The notes below the pieces were generated by a model, which saw only the letters and a program-made list of their open reading frames with translations, was not told the DNA's origin and made no database searches. A DNA stretch of 64,000 bases, from contig CAVSES010000001.1 in assembly GCA_963727045.1 (NCBI GenBank), positions 1,240,001 through 1,304,000 on the forward strand. Direction: 5' to 3'. Each line of letters opens with the position of its first letter. Within the stretch, counting starts at the first letter, position 1. The stretch is from Bog-1198 sp963727045. GTDB lineage: Bacteria > Pseudomonadota > Gammaproteobacteria > Steroidobacterales > Steroidobacteraceae. This document shows positions 42,603 to 51,156 of the stretch, piece after piece. The translations under genes and the position numbers were made by a program.

Positions 42603-43922
42603 CTATCGCGGCGACGGAGCCACCTTCTCCGCAAACGTGGCATTCGAGGCAGCGCGCTCCGCACGCAGTCTCGCGCCGACTTTCTCGGCCGCCGCCATCA
42701 CCCGAAGCACGTTCTCGCCCGCCAGCCCGGCGATGTCGGCATCCGTCCAGCCACGGCGCATCAGCTCTTCGAGCAGCATCGGAAATCGATCCACGCCCTC
42801 GAGGCCAACGGGTGCGTCTTCGATTCCGTCGAAGTCGGAGCCCAATCCGACGTGCTCGACTCCGGCCACGCTTCTGATGTGATCGATGTGATCGGCCACC
42901 TGCGCGAGCGTCGTCGCCGGCCGCGGATGTGATTGCTCCCAGTCCGCGAGGGCGGCCTTCGCGCGCTCCGGCTGGCCGATGTACAGGCCCACATACGGAG
43001 GGCTGTTGTAGCGGGTCTGTTCAGCCGCCTGGTCGGCATCCCAGCGGTTGCGCGCGTCCGACACATAGCCGGGCGCAAAATTGACCATCACCACGCCGCC
43101 GTTCGCGGCCACCGATCGAAGGATGTCGTCGGCAACATTGCGCGGATGATCATCGAGCGCGCGCGCAGAGGAGTGCGAGAAAATCACCGGCGCCTCGGCG
43201 ACCGCCAGCGCGGCTCGCATGGTCTCGGGAGAGACGTGGCTGAGATCCACCATCATGCCGAGACGATTCATTTCCCGCACGACCTCGATGCCGAAGGGCG
43301 CGAGTCCGTGGTGCACGGGCTTGTCGGTCGCTGAATCCGCCCACGCGGTGTTCGTGGTGTGCGTCAGAGTCATGTAGCGCGCTCCGGCGTCGTACATCTG
43401 GCGCAGCACCGCGAGCGAATTGTTGATCTGATGCCCCCCCTCGATCCCGATGAGCGATGCCACCTTGTGAGACCGGTGAATGCGGCGCACGTCCGCCGCC
43501 GTGTACGCCATTTCCAAATCCGCGGGATACTTGGAAGCGATGCGCTTGACCAGATCGATCTGTTCGAGGGTCGTCTGAACCGCCTCGAAGCCTTTCATCT
43601 CGGTCGGTATCCACACCGACCAGAACTGGCCGCCGACGAATCCGGCCTTGAGACGCGGAATGTCCGTCATCAGCGCAGATTGCCCCTCGGAGAGCGGCAA
43701 GTGCGCGGTGTCCGCCTTCAAATCGCATGCCGCGAGATCCCCCTTGAAGCGCTCCCGTATCTCCCATGGCAGGTCGTTGTGACCGTCAACCAAAGGGGTC
43801 CGCTCGAGGACCTGCTCCACGCGATGGTGATAATCGGGCGCTCCCCAAGCCGTCAGCGGCGCGCCCAAAAGCAGCCCGAGCACCGGCACCAAGGCGCCCC
43901 TGATCGATTCCGAATGACCCAT
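42603..43922 (-). CDS. Membrane dipeptidase (peptidase M19), exported
   Basis: The 439-residue zinc enzyme from ATG 43922 has a signal peptide (ALVPVLGLLLGAPLTAWGA). M19 features: TPLVDGHNDLPW (HxD metal ligands), GIEGGHQI (Glu), DLSHVSPETM, IFSHSSARAL and HVGLGSDFDGIE. Membrane dipeptidases hydrolyse dipeptides, including D-amino acid ones. The frame is open far upstream (to 44684) but that part overlaps the divergent TetR gene antisense and has no conserved sequence. It converges with the metallo-hydrolase gene. Confidence 0.9.
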   Translation of the reverse strand: MGHSESIRGALVPVLGLLLGAPLTAWGAPDYHHRVEQVLERTPLVDGHNDLPWEIRERFKGDLAACDLKADTAHLPLSEGQSALMTDIPRLKAGFVGGQFWSVWIPTEMKGFEAVQTTLEQIDLVKRIASKYPADLEMAYTAADVRRIHRSHKVASLIGIEGGHQINNSLAVLRQMYDAGARYMTLTHTTNTAWADSATDKPVHHGLAPFGIEVVREMNRLGMMVDLSHVSPETMRAALAVAEAPVIFSHSSARALDDHPRNVADDILRSVAANGGVVMVNFAPGYVSDARNRWDADQAAEQTRYNSPPYVGLYIGQPERAKAALADWEQSHPRPATTLAQVADHIDHIRSVAGVEHVGLGSDFDGIEDAPVGLEGVDRFPMLLEELMRRGWTDADIAGLAGENVLRVMAAAEKVGARLRAERAASNATFAEKVAPSPR

Positions 43923-44014
43923 GTGTTGTGATTCCGGGTGTGGGTGAGTTTCGACTTCATAGTAGCCGTTTGCAGCGGCGGCTGGCGGCCGCGCACCGGA
44001 GGTTGCTAAACATA

Positions 44015-44051
44015 TTGGACAACATGGCTCTAAAATGTCTATTCTGTATAT
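44015..44051 (+). promoter_or_regulatory. Candidate promoter and operator upstream of the TetR gene
   Basis: TTGGAC (44015-44020) and TCTATT (44038-44043) are 17 bases apart and could be a -35/-10 pair for the TetR gene starting at 44052. The outer parts form a near palindrome: TGGACA (44016-44021) and TGTCTA (44036-44041) with a 14-base spacer, a size suited to a TetR dimer. One mismatch lies in the half-sites. The region is A+T-rich for this genome. Confidence 0.4.
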
Positions 44052-44672
44052 ATGAACATAATGCAGCCTCCGGATGTGGAACCCGCCGATTCGCGGCAAG
44101 CCGCCCTCCTGGATGCCGCAGGCGGCGTGTTCGCGCGCTATGGGTTTCGCAAGACTTCCATGGAAGAAGTGGCACGCGCGGCTGGAGTTTCGCGCCAGGG
44201 ACTCTACCTTCAGTTTGCAAACAAGGAAGAGCTGTTTCGCAGGGCACTCGAGCACTCGCTCACCCATCAGTTGAGCGCCGCCATCGCCGCCCTGGCCCGC
44301 AGAGAGGACGGCCTGGAATTGCGACTGATTGCGGCCTGCGACGCGTGGTCCGGACGATTCGTCGGGTCGCTCGGCTCGGACGCTGCCGATCTCATGTGCG
44401 CCAGCACCTCGTTGGCGGGTGCCGTGCTCGCCCGCTACGAGTCGGAGTTCGAACAGGCGGTGGCGCGCGCGATTGCGGATTCGCCGCTCGTTGAGTTTTG
44501 CAGCTCGGCCGGTCTTTCTCCAGCCGATCTGGCGTGCGCACTGCATGCCACAGCGCGCGGGCTCAAGCACAGTTGTGCATCCCGGGGAGCTTTCTTGAAG
44601 GGTATCACGGTCGCAGCCCGCATGTTTTGCGCGCCGCTGCGTGAGCCGAGGCAGGAGCTGGAGAACTTGTGA
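44052..44672 (+). CDS. TetR-family transcriptional regulator
   Basis: The 206-residue protein has a clear N-terminal TetR helix-turn-helix: AALLDAAGGVFARYGFRKTSMEEVARAAGVSRQGLYLQFANKEELFRRAL. The C-terminal ligand domain is not specific. It overlaps the following short-chain dehydrogenase gene (TGATG), and a near-palindromic site lies at its own promoter, so it probably represses the pair. The sex of the ligand is unknown; the SDR suggests a hydrophobic alcohol or ketone. Confidence 0.9.
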   Translation: MNIMQPPDVEPADSRQAALLDAAGGVFARYGFRKTSMEEVARAAGVSRQGLYLQFANKEELFRRALEHSLTHQLSAAIAALARREDGLELRLIAACDAWSGRFVGSLGSDAADLMCASTSLAGAVLARYESEFEQAVARAIADSPLVEFCSSAGLSPADLACALHATARGLKHSCASRGAFLKGITVAARMFCAPLREPRQELENL

Positions 44673-45607
44673 TGACAAATTCAATACCGTTTGGGGCCCG
44701 TTCGACGGCTGATCAGGTTCTGGCCGGCATCGATCTCACCGGCAAGAGGATCGTTGTGACGGGCTGCAGCTCGGGCATCGGCTTCGAGACGATGAACGCC
44801 CTCGCTGCGAACGGCGCTCACGTGGTAGGCCTCGCCCGATCGCTCGCGGACGCCAAACTAGCCTGCGGCAAGGCGGGGCCCTTCTGCATGCCGCTCGCCT
44901 GCGATCTTGCAGACTTGAACTCGGTCGCTGATGCGGCGGCTGCGATCCGCGCGCTTAAGAGCCCTCTGGATGCGGTCGTCGCGAACGCGGGAATCGCCAA
45001 CTTGCCGACGCTGCGGACCCGATACGGCATCGAGCTGCAGTTTCTGGTCAATCATGTCGGCCACTTCGCGCTGGTCAACGGATTATCAGGGCAGGTGCGC
45101 AGCGGCACCGGACGAATCGTCATCGTGAGCGGCGCCGCCGGCATCCGCAGGGCGCCGGCCGAAGGCATCATGTTCGACAATCTCGATGGCGGCCGATTCT
45201 ACGAGCCTGCCGCGTTTTACGGCCAATCGAAGCTGGCGAACGCGCTTTTCTCCAAGGAGCTGTCGCGCCGCTTGAGCGGCCGCGGCATCGCCGTCAACTC
45301 GCTCGATCCGGGCGTCACGGGAGGCACTGGCATCGACCGGAGCCTTCGCCCTGGGGCGAAACTTTTCCAACGCGTTTCAAAAATGTTCGCAAAGCCGGTG
45401 CAGCGCGCGGCGGCAACGCAGGCGATGCTCGCCGCAAGCCCGAGCATCGTCGGAATCAGCGGCGAGTATTGGTCCAATTGTCAGATCGCCCAAGGCAATC
45501 CCCTGCTGCGGGATGCAGAACTCGCGGCACGCCTGTGGGAAACCACATCGGACATCGTGAAGCGTCACGGCGTCGCGCTTGCGGGAGCCATGCGCGAAGC
45601 CGCCTGA
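44672..45607 (+). CDS. Short-chain dehydrogenase/reductase
   Basis: The 311-residue enzyme has the NAD(P)-binding TGCSSGIGFE, NAG in VVANAGIANL, catalytic Ser in IVIVSGAAG and YGQSKLAN (YxxxK). The extended C-terminus and length of about 310 place it with the retinol dehydrogenase/WW-domain oxidoreductase-like SDRs. ATG 44672 or GTG 44669 both overlap the TetR stop. Likely regulated by that TetR protein. Substrate unknown. Confidence 0.88.
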   Translation: MTNSIPFGARSTADQVLAGIDLTGKRIVVTGCSSGIGFETMNALAANGAHVVGLARSLADAKLACGKAGPFCMPLACDLADLNSVADAAAAIRALKSPLDAVVANAGIANLPTLRTRYGIELQFLVNHVGHFALVNGLSGQVRSGTGRIVIVSGAAGIRRAPAEGIMFDNLDGGRFYEPAAFYGQSKLANALFSKELSRRLSGRGIAVNSLDPGVTGGTGIDRSLRPGAKLFQRVSKMFAKPVQRAAATQAMLAASPSIVGISGEYWSNCQIAQGNPLLRDAELAARLWETTSDIVKRHGVALAGAMREAA

Positions 45608-45615
45608 AACACACT

Positions 45616-45628
45616 CCCGCCGAGCGGG
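45616..45628. terminator. Short hairpin between convergent SDR and CHRD genes
   Basis: CCCGC-CGA-GCGGG forms a 5-bp stem with a 3-base loop in the 24-base gap between two convergent genes. There is no T tract on either side, so it may be a weak bidirectional terminator or chance in high-GC DNA. Confidence 0.3.
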
Positions 45629-45631
45629 CGC

Positions 45632-46066
45632 TCAGGGCTTGAGCTGCGAGCGGATCTCCCCCGGCTTATGAGCAGCGCTGTGCACGTTCACGTACAGCTT
45701 GCCGGCCTTGAAACTCGCATATTGTTCGTCCGTGAGCTTGGACCCCGCCGGAACCGACCACACGCCCTCGGCGCTCTTGTCAAGCGTGATGATGGGCGGG
45801 CCGCTCTGGCCCGGGGCGCCCACGTGAATGTGCGCCGCCGTACCGTCGATCCCCGAGGTCTTCACCGTCCCGCTGACCGATTTGTCCGCGCCGATCGATA
45901 TGGTGCCGCTGCCGGACGCGGAGGTCGTCACGGGCGGCGTCTCTTCCGCGCCGGTCAAGTTCACTTTGACATCGGCGGCGAAGGCCAATGCACTGAACGC
46001 CGTCAAGGCCGTGAAAAAAAGCAGCGAGCGGGTTTTGCGCAGGCGGGTTCTGAACGACTCATTCAT
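45632..46066 (-). CDS. CHRD-domain exported protein
   Basis: The 144-residue product from ATG 46066 has a signal peptide (LLFFTALTAFSALAFAADV) and one CHRD domain: KVNLTGAEETPPVTTSASGSGTISI, AAHIHVGAPGQSGPPIITLDK, and YVNVHSAAHKPGEIRSQL. The CHRD fold is named for chordin; bacterial members are exported and of unknown role. The HIHVGAP and VNVHSAAHKPGEIRGQL-like motifs are intact. An upstream extension to 46093 is less likely. Confidence 0.88.
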   Translation of the reverse strand: MNESFRTRLRKTRSLLFFTALTAFSALAFAADVKVNLTGAEETPPVTTSASGSGTISIGADKSVSGTVKTSGIDGTAAHIHVGAPGQSGPPIITLDKSAEGVWSVPAGSKLTDEQYASFKAGKLYVNVHSAAHKPGEIRSQLKP

Positions 46067-46166
46067 GATTGTTGGACTCCAGATTTTGAGCACAGTTTAA
46101 ATATAGCACCGACACCCGCACCACCGCTCGGTGCTGCGCGAACCGCTCCGCGAGCGCGGTGCGCTG

Positions 46167-46790
46167 CTACGTTGCGCCTAGATTCTCCGCGGCAAAATTC
46201 CAATTCACGAGCTTCTCGAGCACCGCGTTCACATGGTCGACACGCCGATTCTGGTAGTCCAGATAGTACGCATGCTCCCACACATCGATCGTCAGCAGAG
46301 GCTTCGACCCTTGCGTCAGAGGTGAATTTGCGTTGCCTGTCTTGACGATCTTGAGTTTGCCGCCGTCCTGGACGAGCCAGGCCCAGCCGCTGCCGAATTG
46401 ACCGACCGCGGCATTCGACAATTCTTTTTTGCAGGTTTCGACACTTCCGAAGGAAGCCTCCATCAGCCGCTTCAGGGTCGAAGGCGGCTCGCCGCCGCCC
46501 CCCGGCTTCATGCCGCGCCAGTAGAACGCGTGATTCCACGCCTGGCCGGCATTGTTGAATATGGCGGTGTGTTCGGACTGGTTCACGGTCGCCTTGATGA
46601 TTTTCTCGAGCGGCATGTCCGCAAATTCCGTGCCTGCAATAAGCTTGTTCAGGGTGTCGACGTAGGTCTTGTGGTGCTTGCCGTAATGGAAGCCGACCGT
46701 ATTCGCGGAGATGACGGGCTGCAGAGCATGCTGCTCGTACGGCAGCGCCGGCAGCACGATTGGTGGAGTCGAAACGGTGGCCGAATTCAT
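46167..46790 (-). CDS. sodB: Superoxide dismutase, Fe/Mn type
   Basis: ATG 46790 follows a strong AGGAGG site (spacing suitable). The 207-residue enzyme dismutates superoxide. Metal ligands are visible: His in GFHYGKHH, His in NHAFYW, and Asp and His in IDVWEHAYYLDYQN. The Gln-containing NAGQAWNHAFYW and the overall pattern favour the iron form. There is no signal peptide, so it is cytoplasmic. The frame extends upstream to 47009 but with arginine-rich, non-conserved sequence. Confidence 0.93.
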   Translation of the reverse strand: MNSATVSTPPIVLPALPYEQHALQPVISANTVGFHYGKHHKTYVDTLNKLIAGTEFADMPLEKIIKATVNQSEHTAIFNNAGQAWNHAFYWRGMKPGGGGEPPSTLKRLMEASFGSVETCKKELSNAAVGQFGSGWAWLVQDGGKLKIVKTGNANSPLTQGSKPLLTIDVWEHAYYLDYQNRRVDHVNAVLEKLVNWNFAAENLGAT

Positions 46791-46903
46791 TGCCCCTCCT
46801 GCGTTGATGGTATTGCGCGCTGTGAAACCACAGACTAGGGCCCGGTGCCCGGGGGCGCCATCGGCAGGCGTTACCAGGACACGTAGGCATGCGCTGACGG
46901 GCG

Positions 46904-47911
46904 TTAGAACACGTACGGGACGAGCATCCTGACCGGGCGCACTTGCGCCAGCGACAGCGCGGATGAATGTTTGCCGCCCGCGGCGCCGGCGTTCATGCCC
47001 TTCACGCACATTCGGACATCTCCGCTCTTGGTGACAACCCGGACGCGCCCGTGCCCGTCGCCGTTGGCGAATTGCAGCCGCGATCCCGGACCATAATGCT
47101 GCTCGACGGGTTTGGGCCCGAAGCAGTTCCGGATGTCCCCGCTGAAGGTTTCGACGTCGATCTGCGCGGTGGGTTCCGCGGCGAACGTCAAGTTGACGGT
47201 GCCGCTCACGGACTGGCCTTCGATTTGTCCGTCGGGCGTCAGCGCCAATCCGACCGCCATGTCGCCGGACACGCTGTTGAGCCGCGCGCGGCCGACATCG
47301 CCTAGCTCGAGCGTCACGCTGCCGCTGACGGTCGTAACGTCCACGTCACCGCCGCCGCCGGTCAGCTGGATATCGCCGCTGATGGTCTTGACCTCGATCG
47401 CCTTGGCCGCGCGTGCTGTGAGGCGCACATCGCCGCTCACGGTCGTGGCGCGGATGTCCCCTCCTCCATCGCCTTTCACGCTGCCGCTCACCGACTGCAG
47501 CTTCAGATCGCCGAAGACTCCCCTCACCTTGAAATCCGCGCTGACCAGCGTGGCCGTCACGGCGCTCCTCGCCGGAACGTGCACGACGAGATGCGCGTCA
47601 CCGCCGGAGCCCCATCCGTGACTGGCGCGCGACAAAACGCGGATGGAAGTGCGGCTGCCTGCATTCGTCACCTCCACCTTGTCCACGTCATCGCCGGCCG
47701 TACCGGTGACCTCGACCTCGCTGCGATCCCAGCCGTCGACCTCGACGTTTCCCGCGACGTTGACGATCTCGACCTCGCCTGCCGCTTCGGCCGCCCGCCG
47801 CTCCTCGATTGTCCTTCCCGCATGGACCAGGGACCACGGAACGAGAAGCGCCGCCAGCGCACAAGTTGCGACAGGACCGCTCCAGCGATTCTCAGGTTGT
47901 GCTCTTGACAT
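46904..47911 (-). CDS. DUF4097 beta-helix protein, exported
   Basis: The 335-residue product has a signal peptide (VATCALAALLVPWSLVHAGR). A right-handed beta-helix-like body follows, made of short repeats of the SVSGDV type: SVSGSV, TVSGDV, TISGDI, TVSGSV, SVSGDM, SVSGTV and TFSGDI, TKSGDV. This is the DUF4097 family, usually encoded next to a sigma factor and a membrane protein that resembles an anti-sigma factor, as here. It lies 3 bases after the small membrane protein gene, so all three form one operon. Confidence 0.88.
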   Translation of the reverse strand: MSRAQPENRWSGPVATCALAALLVPWSLVHAGRTIEERRAAEAAGEVEIVNVAGNVEVDGWDRSEVEVTGTAGDDVDKVEVTNAGSRTSIRVLSRASHGWGSGGDAHLVVHVPARSAVTATLVSADFKVRGVFGDLKLQSVSGSVKGDGGGDIRATTVSGDVRLTARAAKAIEVKTISGDIQLTGGGGDVDVTTVSGSVTLELGDVGRARLNSVSGDMAVGLALTPDGQIEGQSVSGTVNLTFAAEPTAQIDVETFSGDIRNCFGPKPVEQHYGPGSRLQFANGDGHGRVRVVTKSGDVRMCVKGMNAGAAGGKHSSALSLAQVRPVRMLVPYVF

Positions 47912-47914
47912 GGG

Positions 47915-48439
47915 TCATGTCCTCGTCATGGTGGGTTGGGTGGCCCGCACGATGTGGTCGTACAGGTCAAGTTCATCGTGCCAGGTGCTCTGCCACAGCT
48001 GTTCGAGCACCGGGCTCGCAGGGTCGCTCGCCAGGGCCTTGCGAATCTCTTCGTGTGCCTGACGAATGACCGCGAGACTCGCTTCGACGCGGGCCCGCGT
48101 TGCGGGATCGAGAAGCGCGAGGCGCTCCCGAAAACTCGACTCGAGCGAAGCGCGCGCGGCCACGTAGTTCGGATTTCGAGGCTCCTCAAAAGTCGAAGCA
48201 GGCCCCGCCGCCGCCACCGGGGGCGCCGCGGAGCGGCCGTGCAGCACCGCCCAGGTGAGGGCGCTCGCCAAACATGCACCCGCAACGCCTGCGGCCGCGG
48301 CAAACGCCAGTGGCCGCGTCCGCCGCGGTGTCCGCCGCAGACGAGCGGCGATGCCCGGCCATAGATCCTTCGATGGAGCCACGTCGCGCCGCAGTTCCGC
48401 GAGTTGCCGGTCGAGGGAATTTTGCATGGAATCGCTCAT
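47915..48439 (-). CDS. Membrane-anchored protein, candidate anti-sigma factor
   Basis: The 174-residue product has a 46-residue cytoplasmic N-terminus (LDRQLAELRRDVAPSKDLWPGI), one membrane helix (about 45-65, LAFAAAAGVAGACLASALTWAVL) and a helical periplasmic domain (about 95-165). There is no zinc finger, but the position directly behind an ECF sigma gene (4-base overlap, ATGA at 48436) and the PSKDLWPGI motif are typical of short anti-sigma-like proteins in DUF4097 operons. Function is inferred from position. Confidence 0.65.
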   Translation of the reverse strand: MSDSMQNSLDRQLAELRRDVAPSKDLWPGIAARLRRTPRRTRPLAFAAAAGVAGACLASALTWAVLHGRSAAPPVAAAGPASTFEEPRNPNYVAARASLESSFRERLALLDPATRARVEASLAVIRQAHEEIRKALASDPASPVLEQLWQSTWHDELDLYDHIVRATQPTMTRT

Positions 48440-49005
48440 GTTGCCTCCGATCCGAGGGCGGCGGCCATCAGACTCCGCGCCCGATGCAGTTGTGCCTTGC
48501 AGGTGCCTTCCGCGATATTCAAGGTATCCGCCGCCTCCGCGTGACTGAAGCCATAGATGCCCACCAGCACCAGCACATGTCGCGCACCCTCCGGCAGTCC
48601 CGCGATCGCGCGCTCGAGGTCCAGCGGCGGCGCCTCACCCGAGGGATCGGCCACGTCGGGCAGACCGTTGGCGGGCTCAGGCACCTCGTACGCCACGCGC
48701 AGGCCCCGGCGCCGGGCGAGCACCGCGTGCACGGCGATTCGATGCAGCCAGGTTGAAAACCGGCTTCGCCGCTCGAAACCCGACAGCCCTCGCCAGGCGT
48801 CGACAAACGTCTCCTGGGTGCAGTCTTCGGCCGCTTCGCGCTGCCCGGTCAGACGCAGGCACAATCCATAGACCCGCGGTGCGAATTGCCGGTAAAGGCG
48901 CTCAAAGGCGGCCAGGTCACCCCCGGCCGCTGCGGCTATGAGCGCGGCAGGCTCGTTGGCGGCATCCGTCGAATATGCAGCGTGCATGCTCTGAACCGTC
49001 CCCAC
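48436..49005 (-). CDS. ECF-type RNA polymerase sigma factor
   Basis: The 189-residue protein has sigma2 (FERLYRQFAPRVYGLCLRLTGQREAAEDCTQETFVDAWRGL and RSRFSTWLHRIAVH) and sigma4 (LPEGARHVLVLVGIYGFSHAEAADTLNIAEGTCKAQLHRARSLM). It overlaps the putative anti-sigma gene. The operon continues into DUF4097, a set-up found in many proteobacteria in response to envelope stress (family knowledge). ATG 49005 or ATG 48987 may start it. Confidence 0.9.
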   Translation of the reverse strand: MGTVQSMHAAYSTDAANEPAALIAAAAGGDLAAFERLYRQFAPRVYGLCLRLTGQREAAEDCTQETFVDAWRGLSGFERRSRFSTWLHRIAVHAVLARRRGLRVAYEVPEPANGLPDVADPSGEAPPLDLERAIAGLPEGARHVLVLVGIYGFSHAEAADTLNIAEGTCKAQLHRARSLMAAALGSEAT

Positions 49006-49179
49006 GCCAAGCCCCCAATGACCCTCGCTTACCCGATTGGAGGGAAGCAGGATGGAAAAGGTTTAAAGGCGTCCGGAACGGCGTGAGGCGGGTGGGGACG
49101 TATCAGCGCTTCACTTCTTCGACGACGGCCTGCCCGGAGATGCGCGTCGCGCGCAACGCGCAGCCCGGCGTTCATCATG

Positions 49180-49439
49180 TCAGATTTCCCTGTAGAGCCC
49201 GGCGATCGTATTCACGGCGAGTTCCGCCTCGGCACGATCGGGAACCGCGGTCGAATCGTTGAACCCGTAGTAGTCGTCTTCGCCGACCACTTGAAATACC
49301 ATCCCGTCGCGGCGCGGGATGAACGAGACGCCCCGGTAGAACAAGCCATAGTCGACGTCGGCCTGCGGAATCATGCGCGCCAGCTGGCCGCGCCTCCTCC
49401 CGCGAGCACACGACGGCGTTCCAGCCGCGCTCGACTCAT
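49180..49439 (-). pseudogene. Remnant of a TAT-exported FAD-type oxidoreductase
   Basis: ATG 49439, directly after GGAGGTGA, reads MSRARLERRRVLAGGGAA, a twin-arginine-type export signal, but stops after 22 codons. A different frame from about 49392 to the stop at 49180 reads RGQLARMIPQADVDYGLFYRG, FIPRRDGMVFQVVGEDDYYGFND, PDRAEAELAVNTIAGLY. This resembles the C-terminal end of FAD-dependent (DAO-type) oxidoreductases. The 250 or so residues between the two are missing, so a large internal deletion with frame change has left both ends. It is next to a cupin gene on the same strand (11-base gap). Classification of the tail is tentative. Confidence 0.55.
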
Positions 49440-49450
49440 TTCACCTCCGT

Positions 49451-49732
49451 TCACTTGAGTTCAATCTCCACGAATCGAAACTCGAAGGAGTTGGCGTTGA
49501 CGACGTTGTGCGCAACGCCGGCGGGCCGCGCATAGGAAACGCCCGTTTCAAGAAGCGCATCTCTCGAGCCGGCGGCATCCACCAGACGCAGGGTGCCACT
49601 CGTCAGGGGCACCACCACATAGTCGTGGGCATGCACATGATGTCCGGTGTCCGCCCCCGGAGCGAAGCGCCATTCCGTCACGATCACACGTTCATTCTCG
49701 AGCTGCACAATGGACGTCGCCTTCATGTTCAT
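49451..49732 (-). CDS. Small cupin-domain protein
   Basis: The 93-residue product has one cupin barrel with the metal-binding region GHHVHAHDYVVVPLTSGTLRL and second motif GVSYARPAGVAHNVVNANS. Two histidines plus an Asp/Glu and a later His could bind a metal. Such lone cupins act as small enzymes, isomerases or sensors; nothing identifies a substrate. It precedes the decayed oxidoreductase gene by 11 bases, probably its former operon partner. Confidence 0.8.
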   Translation of the reverse strand: MNMKATSIVQLENERVIVTEWRFAPGADTGHHVHAHDYVVVPLTSGTLRLVDAAGSRDALLETGVSYARPAGVAHNVVNANSFEFRFVEIELK

Positions 49733-49933
49733 CCTCGCGTTCGGGTCTTGCCTGAACCTTACACGGGTTCGACCGCGAATTCTCCCTCGTTGCCGCGGGA
49801 CGCGGTCAACGCCCGGCCGCGCCGGCTGTCGAAATGATCACCCAACTGAGGTACGATACAATGCGTATCGCAAGCGCCGACGCGGCGTTGGGCGCGCTGG
49901 CGGCCAGCCGCGGCGCCAACTGAGACCAACGAA

Positions 49934-50539
49934 ATGCCGCCGGTGATCCTCTGTCCCGCCTGTGATTTGGCGCATCGTCGCAGCGCGCCCCCGCCGAACG
50001 GACGCACGCGCTGCGTGCGCTGCCATGCACCCATGCAACGCCCGGAGAACGCTGCCATCGACACCGCGATCGCACTGGCGGTCTGCGCCCTGGTGCTCTT
50101 TTGGCTTGCCAACGCCTATCCGCTGGTGGGGATGCACGTCAACGGCAACTCCCGCGAAACCACGTTGGTCGGCGCCGCGCTCGGCCTGTACGCCCAGGGT
50201 TACGCGACTCTCGCCGCGCTCGTCTTCCTGACCACCGTCGCCGCCCCGCTGCTGCAGGTCACAGCGCTTCTCTATGTTCTGATTCCGCTGCGGCGGGGAC
50301 GATCCGCCCGCGGGCAAAGAGCGATGATCCGCATTCTCACGCGCGTTCGGCCCTGGAGCTTCATGGAGGTGTTCATGCTCGGCGCGCTCGTGGCGCTGGT
50401 GCGTCTGTCGAAATTCGCGCATGTCGTCCCCGGGATCTCCCTCTGGTCCAGCGCCTTGGCGATGCTGTGCATGGCCGCGCTGTCCGGCGTCACCTCGCCG
50501 GAGCAGTTGTGGCGGTGGGCCGCCCGGAGTCCGCGATGA
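49934..50539 (+). CDS. pqiA: PqiA-type membrane protein, first half
   Basis: The 201-residue protein has an N-terminal four-Cys knuckle (CPACDLAHRR and CVRCHAPM) and four membrane helices, the domain that occurs twice in PqiA. It supplies the inner-membrane part of the Pqi/MCE lipid-transport system. A characteristic FLANAYPLVGMHVNG segment precedes the second part. Its stop overlaps the next pqiA-like gene (ATGA), so the usual two-domain PqiA is split into two chains here. Confidence 0.85.
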   Translation: MPPVILCPACDLAHRRSAPPPNGRTRCVRCHAPMQRPENAAIDTAIALAVCALVLFWLANAYPLVGMHVNGNSRETTLVGAALGLYAQGYATLAALVFLTTVAAPLLQVTALLYVLIPLRRGRSARGQRAMIRILTRVRPWSFMEVFMLGALVALVRLSKFAHVVPGISLWSSALAMLCMAALSGVTSPEQLWRWAARSPR

Positions 50540-51156
50540 GTGCTCCGGCCACCGGCCGCAGTCTCGGACTCCTGATGTGCCTGGATTGCCGATTGACGGT
50601 TCGCGATGCGCACTGCGCCGAATCGCGCTGCCCCCGCTGCAGTGCGCGCCTGCGCACGCGCAAGCCGCACAGCCTCGCTGTCACCACCGCATTGCTCATC
50701 GGCGCTGCCGTGCTCTACGTGCCGGCGAACCTGTTGCCTGTCATGGATACTCGAACCTTCTTCGACGACGAAAACGACACCATCATGAGCGGGGTCCTGG
50801 TCTTGCTGCACTCCGGATCATGGCCGATCGCGCTGCTTGTGTTCATTGCAAGCATCGTCGTGCCGCTGCTGAAGATTCTCGCGTTGGGAGTTCTGCTCTA
50901 CTCGGCATGGACGCGTTCGCCGCGCGGCCGCCTGCAGCGGAGCCAGCTGTACCGGCTGGTGGAGTTCATCGGCCGATGGTCGATGCTCGACATCTATGCC
51001 ATCTCGTTGCTGGCCACCTTGGTGCAGGTGCAATCCTTCGCATCGATCACGGTCGGGTGGGGTGCGTGGGCGTTCGGCGCCGTCGTTGTACTGACCCTGC
51101 TTGCGGCGCGCACCTTCGATGAACGTCTGCTATGGGACGACCCTGCACATGGGTGA
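50536..51156 (+). CDS. pqiA: PqiA-type membrane protein, second half
   Basis: The 206-residue protein repeats the pattern: four Cys (CLDCRL...CPRCSARL), then membrane helices with VPANLLPVMDTRTFF, GSWPIALLVFIASIVVPLLKI and FIGRWSMLDIYAISLLATLVQ. The VPANLLPVM and GRWSMLDIY motifs are PqiA signatures. ATG 50536 overlaps the first half and its end overlaps pqiB by 8 bases. Confidence 0.88.
   Translation: MSAPATGRSLGLLMCLDCRLTVRDAHCAESRCPRCSARLRTRKPHSLAVTTALLIGAAVLYVPANLLPVMDTRTFFDDENDTIMSGVLVLLHSGSWPIALLVFIASIVVPLLKILALGVLLYSAWTRSPRGRLQRSQLYRLVEFIGRWSMLDIYAISLLATLVQVQSFASITVGWGAWAFGAVVVLTLLAARTFDERLLWDDPAHG

Noticed and set aside
43923..44684. Upstream extension of the dipeptidase
   Set aside because: It is antisense to the TetR gene; a signal peptide begins at ATG 43922.
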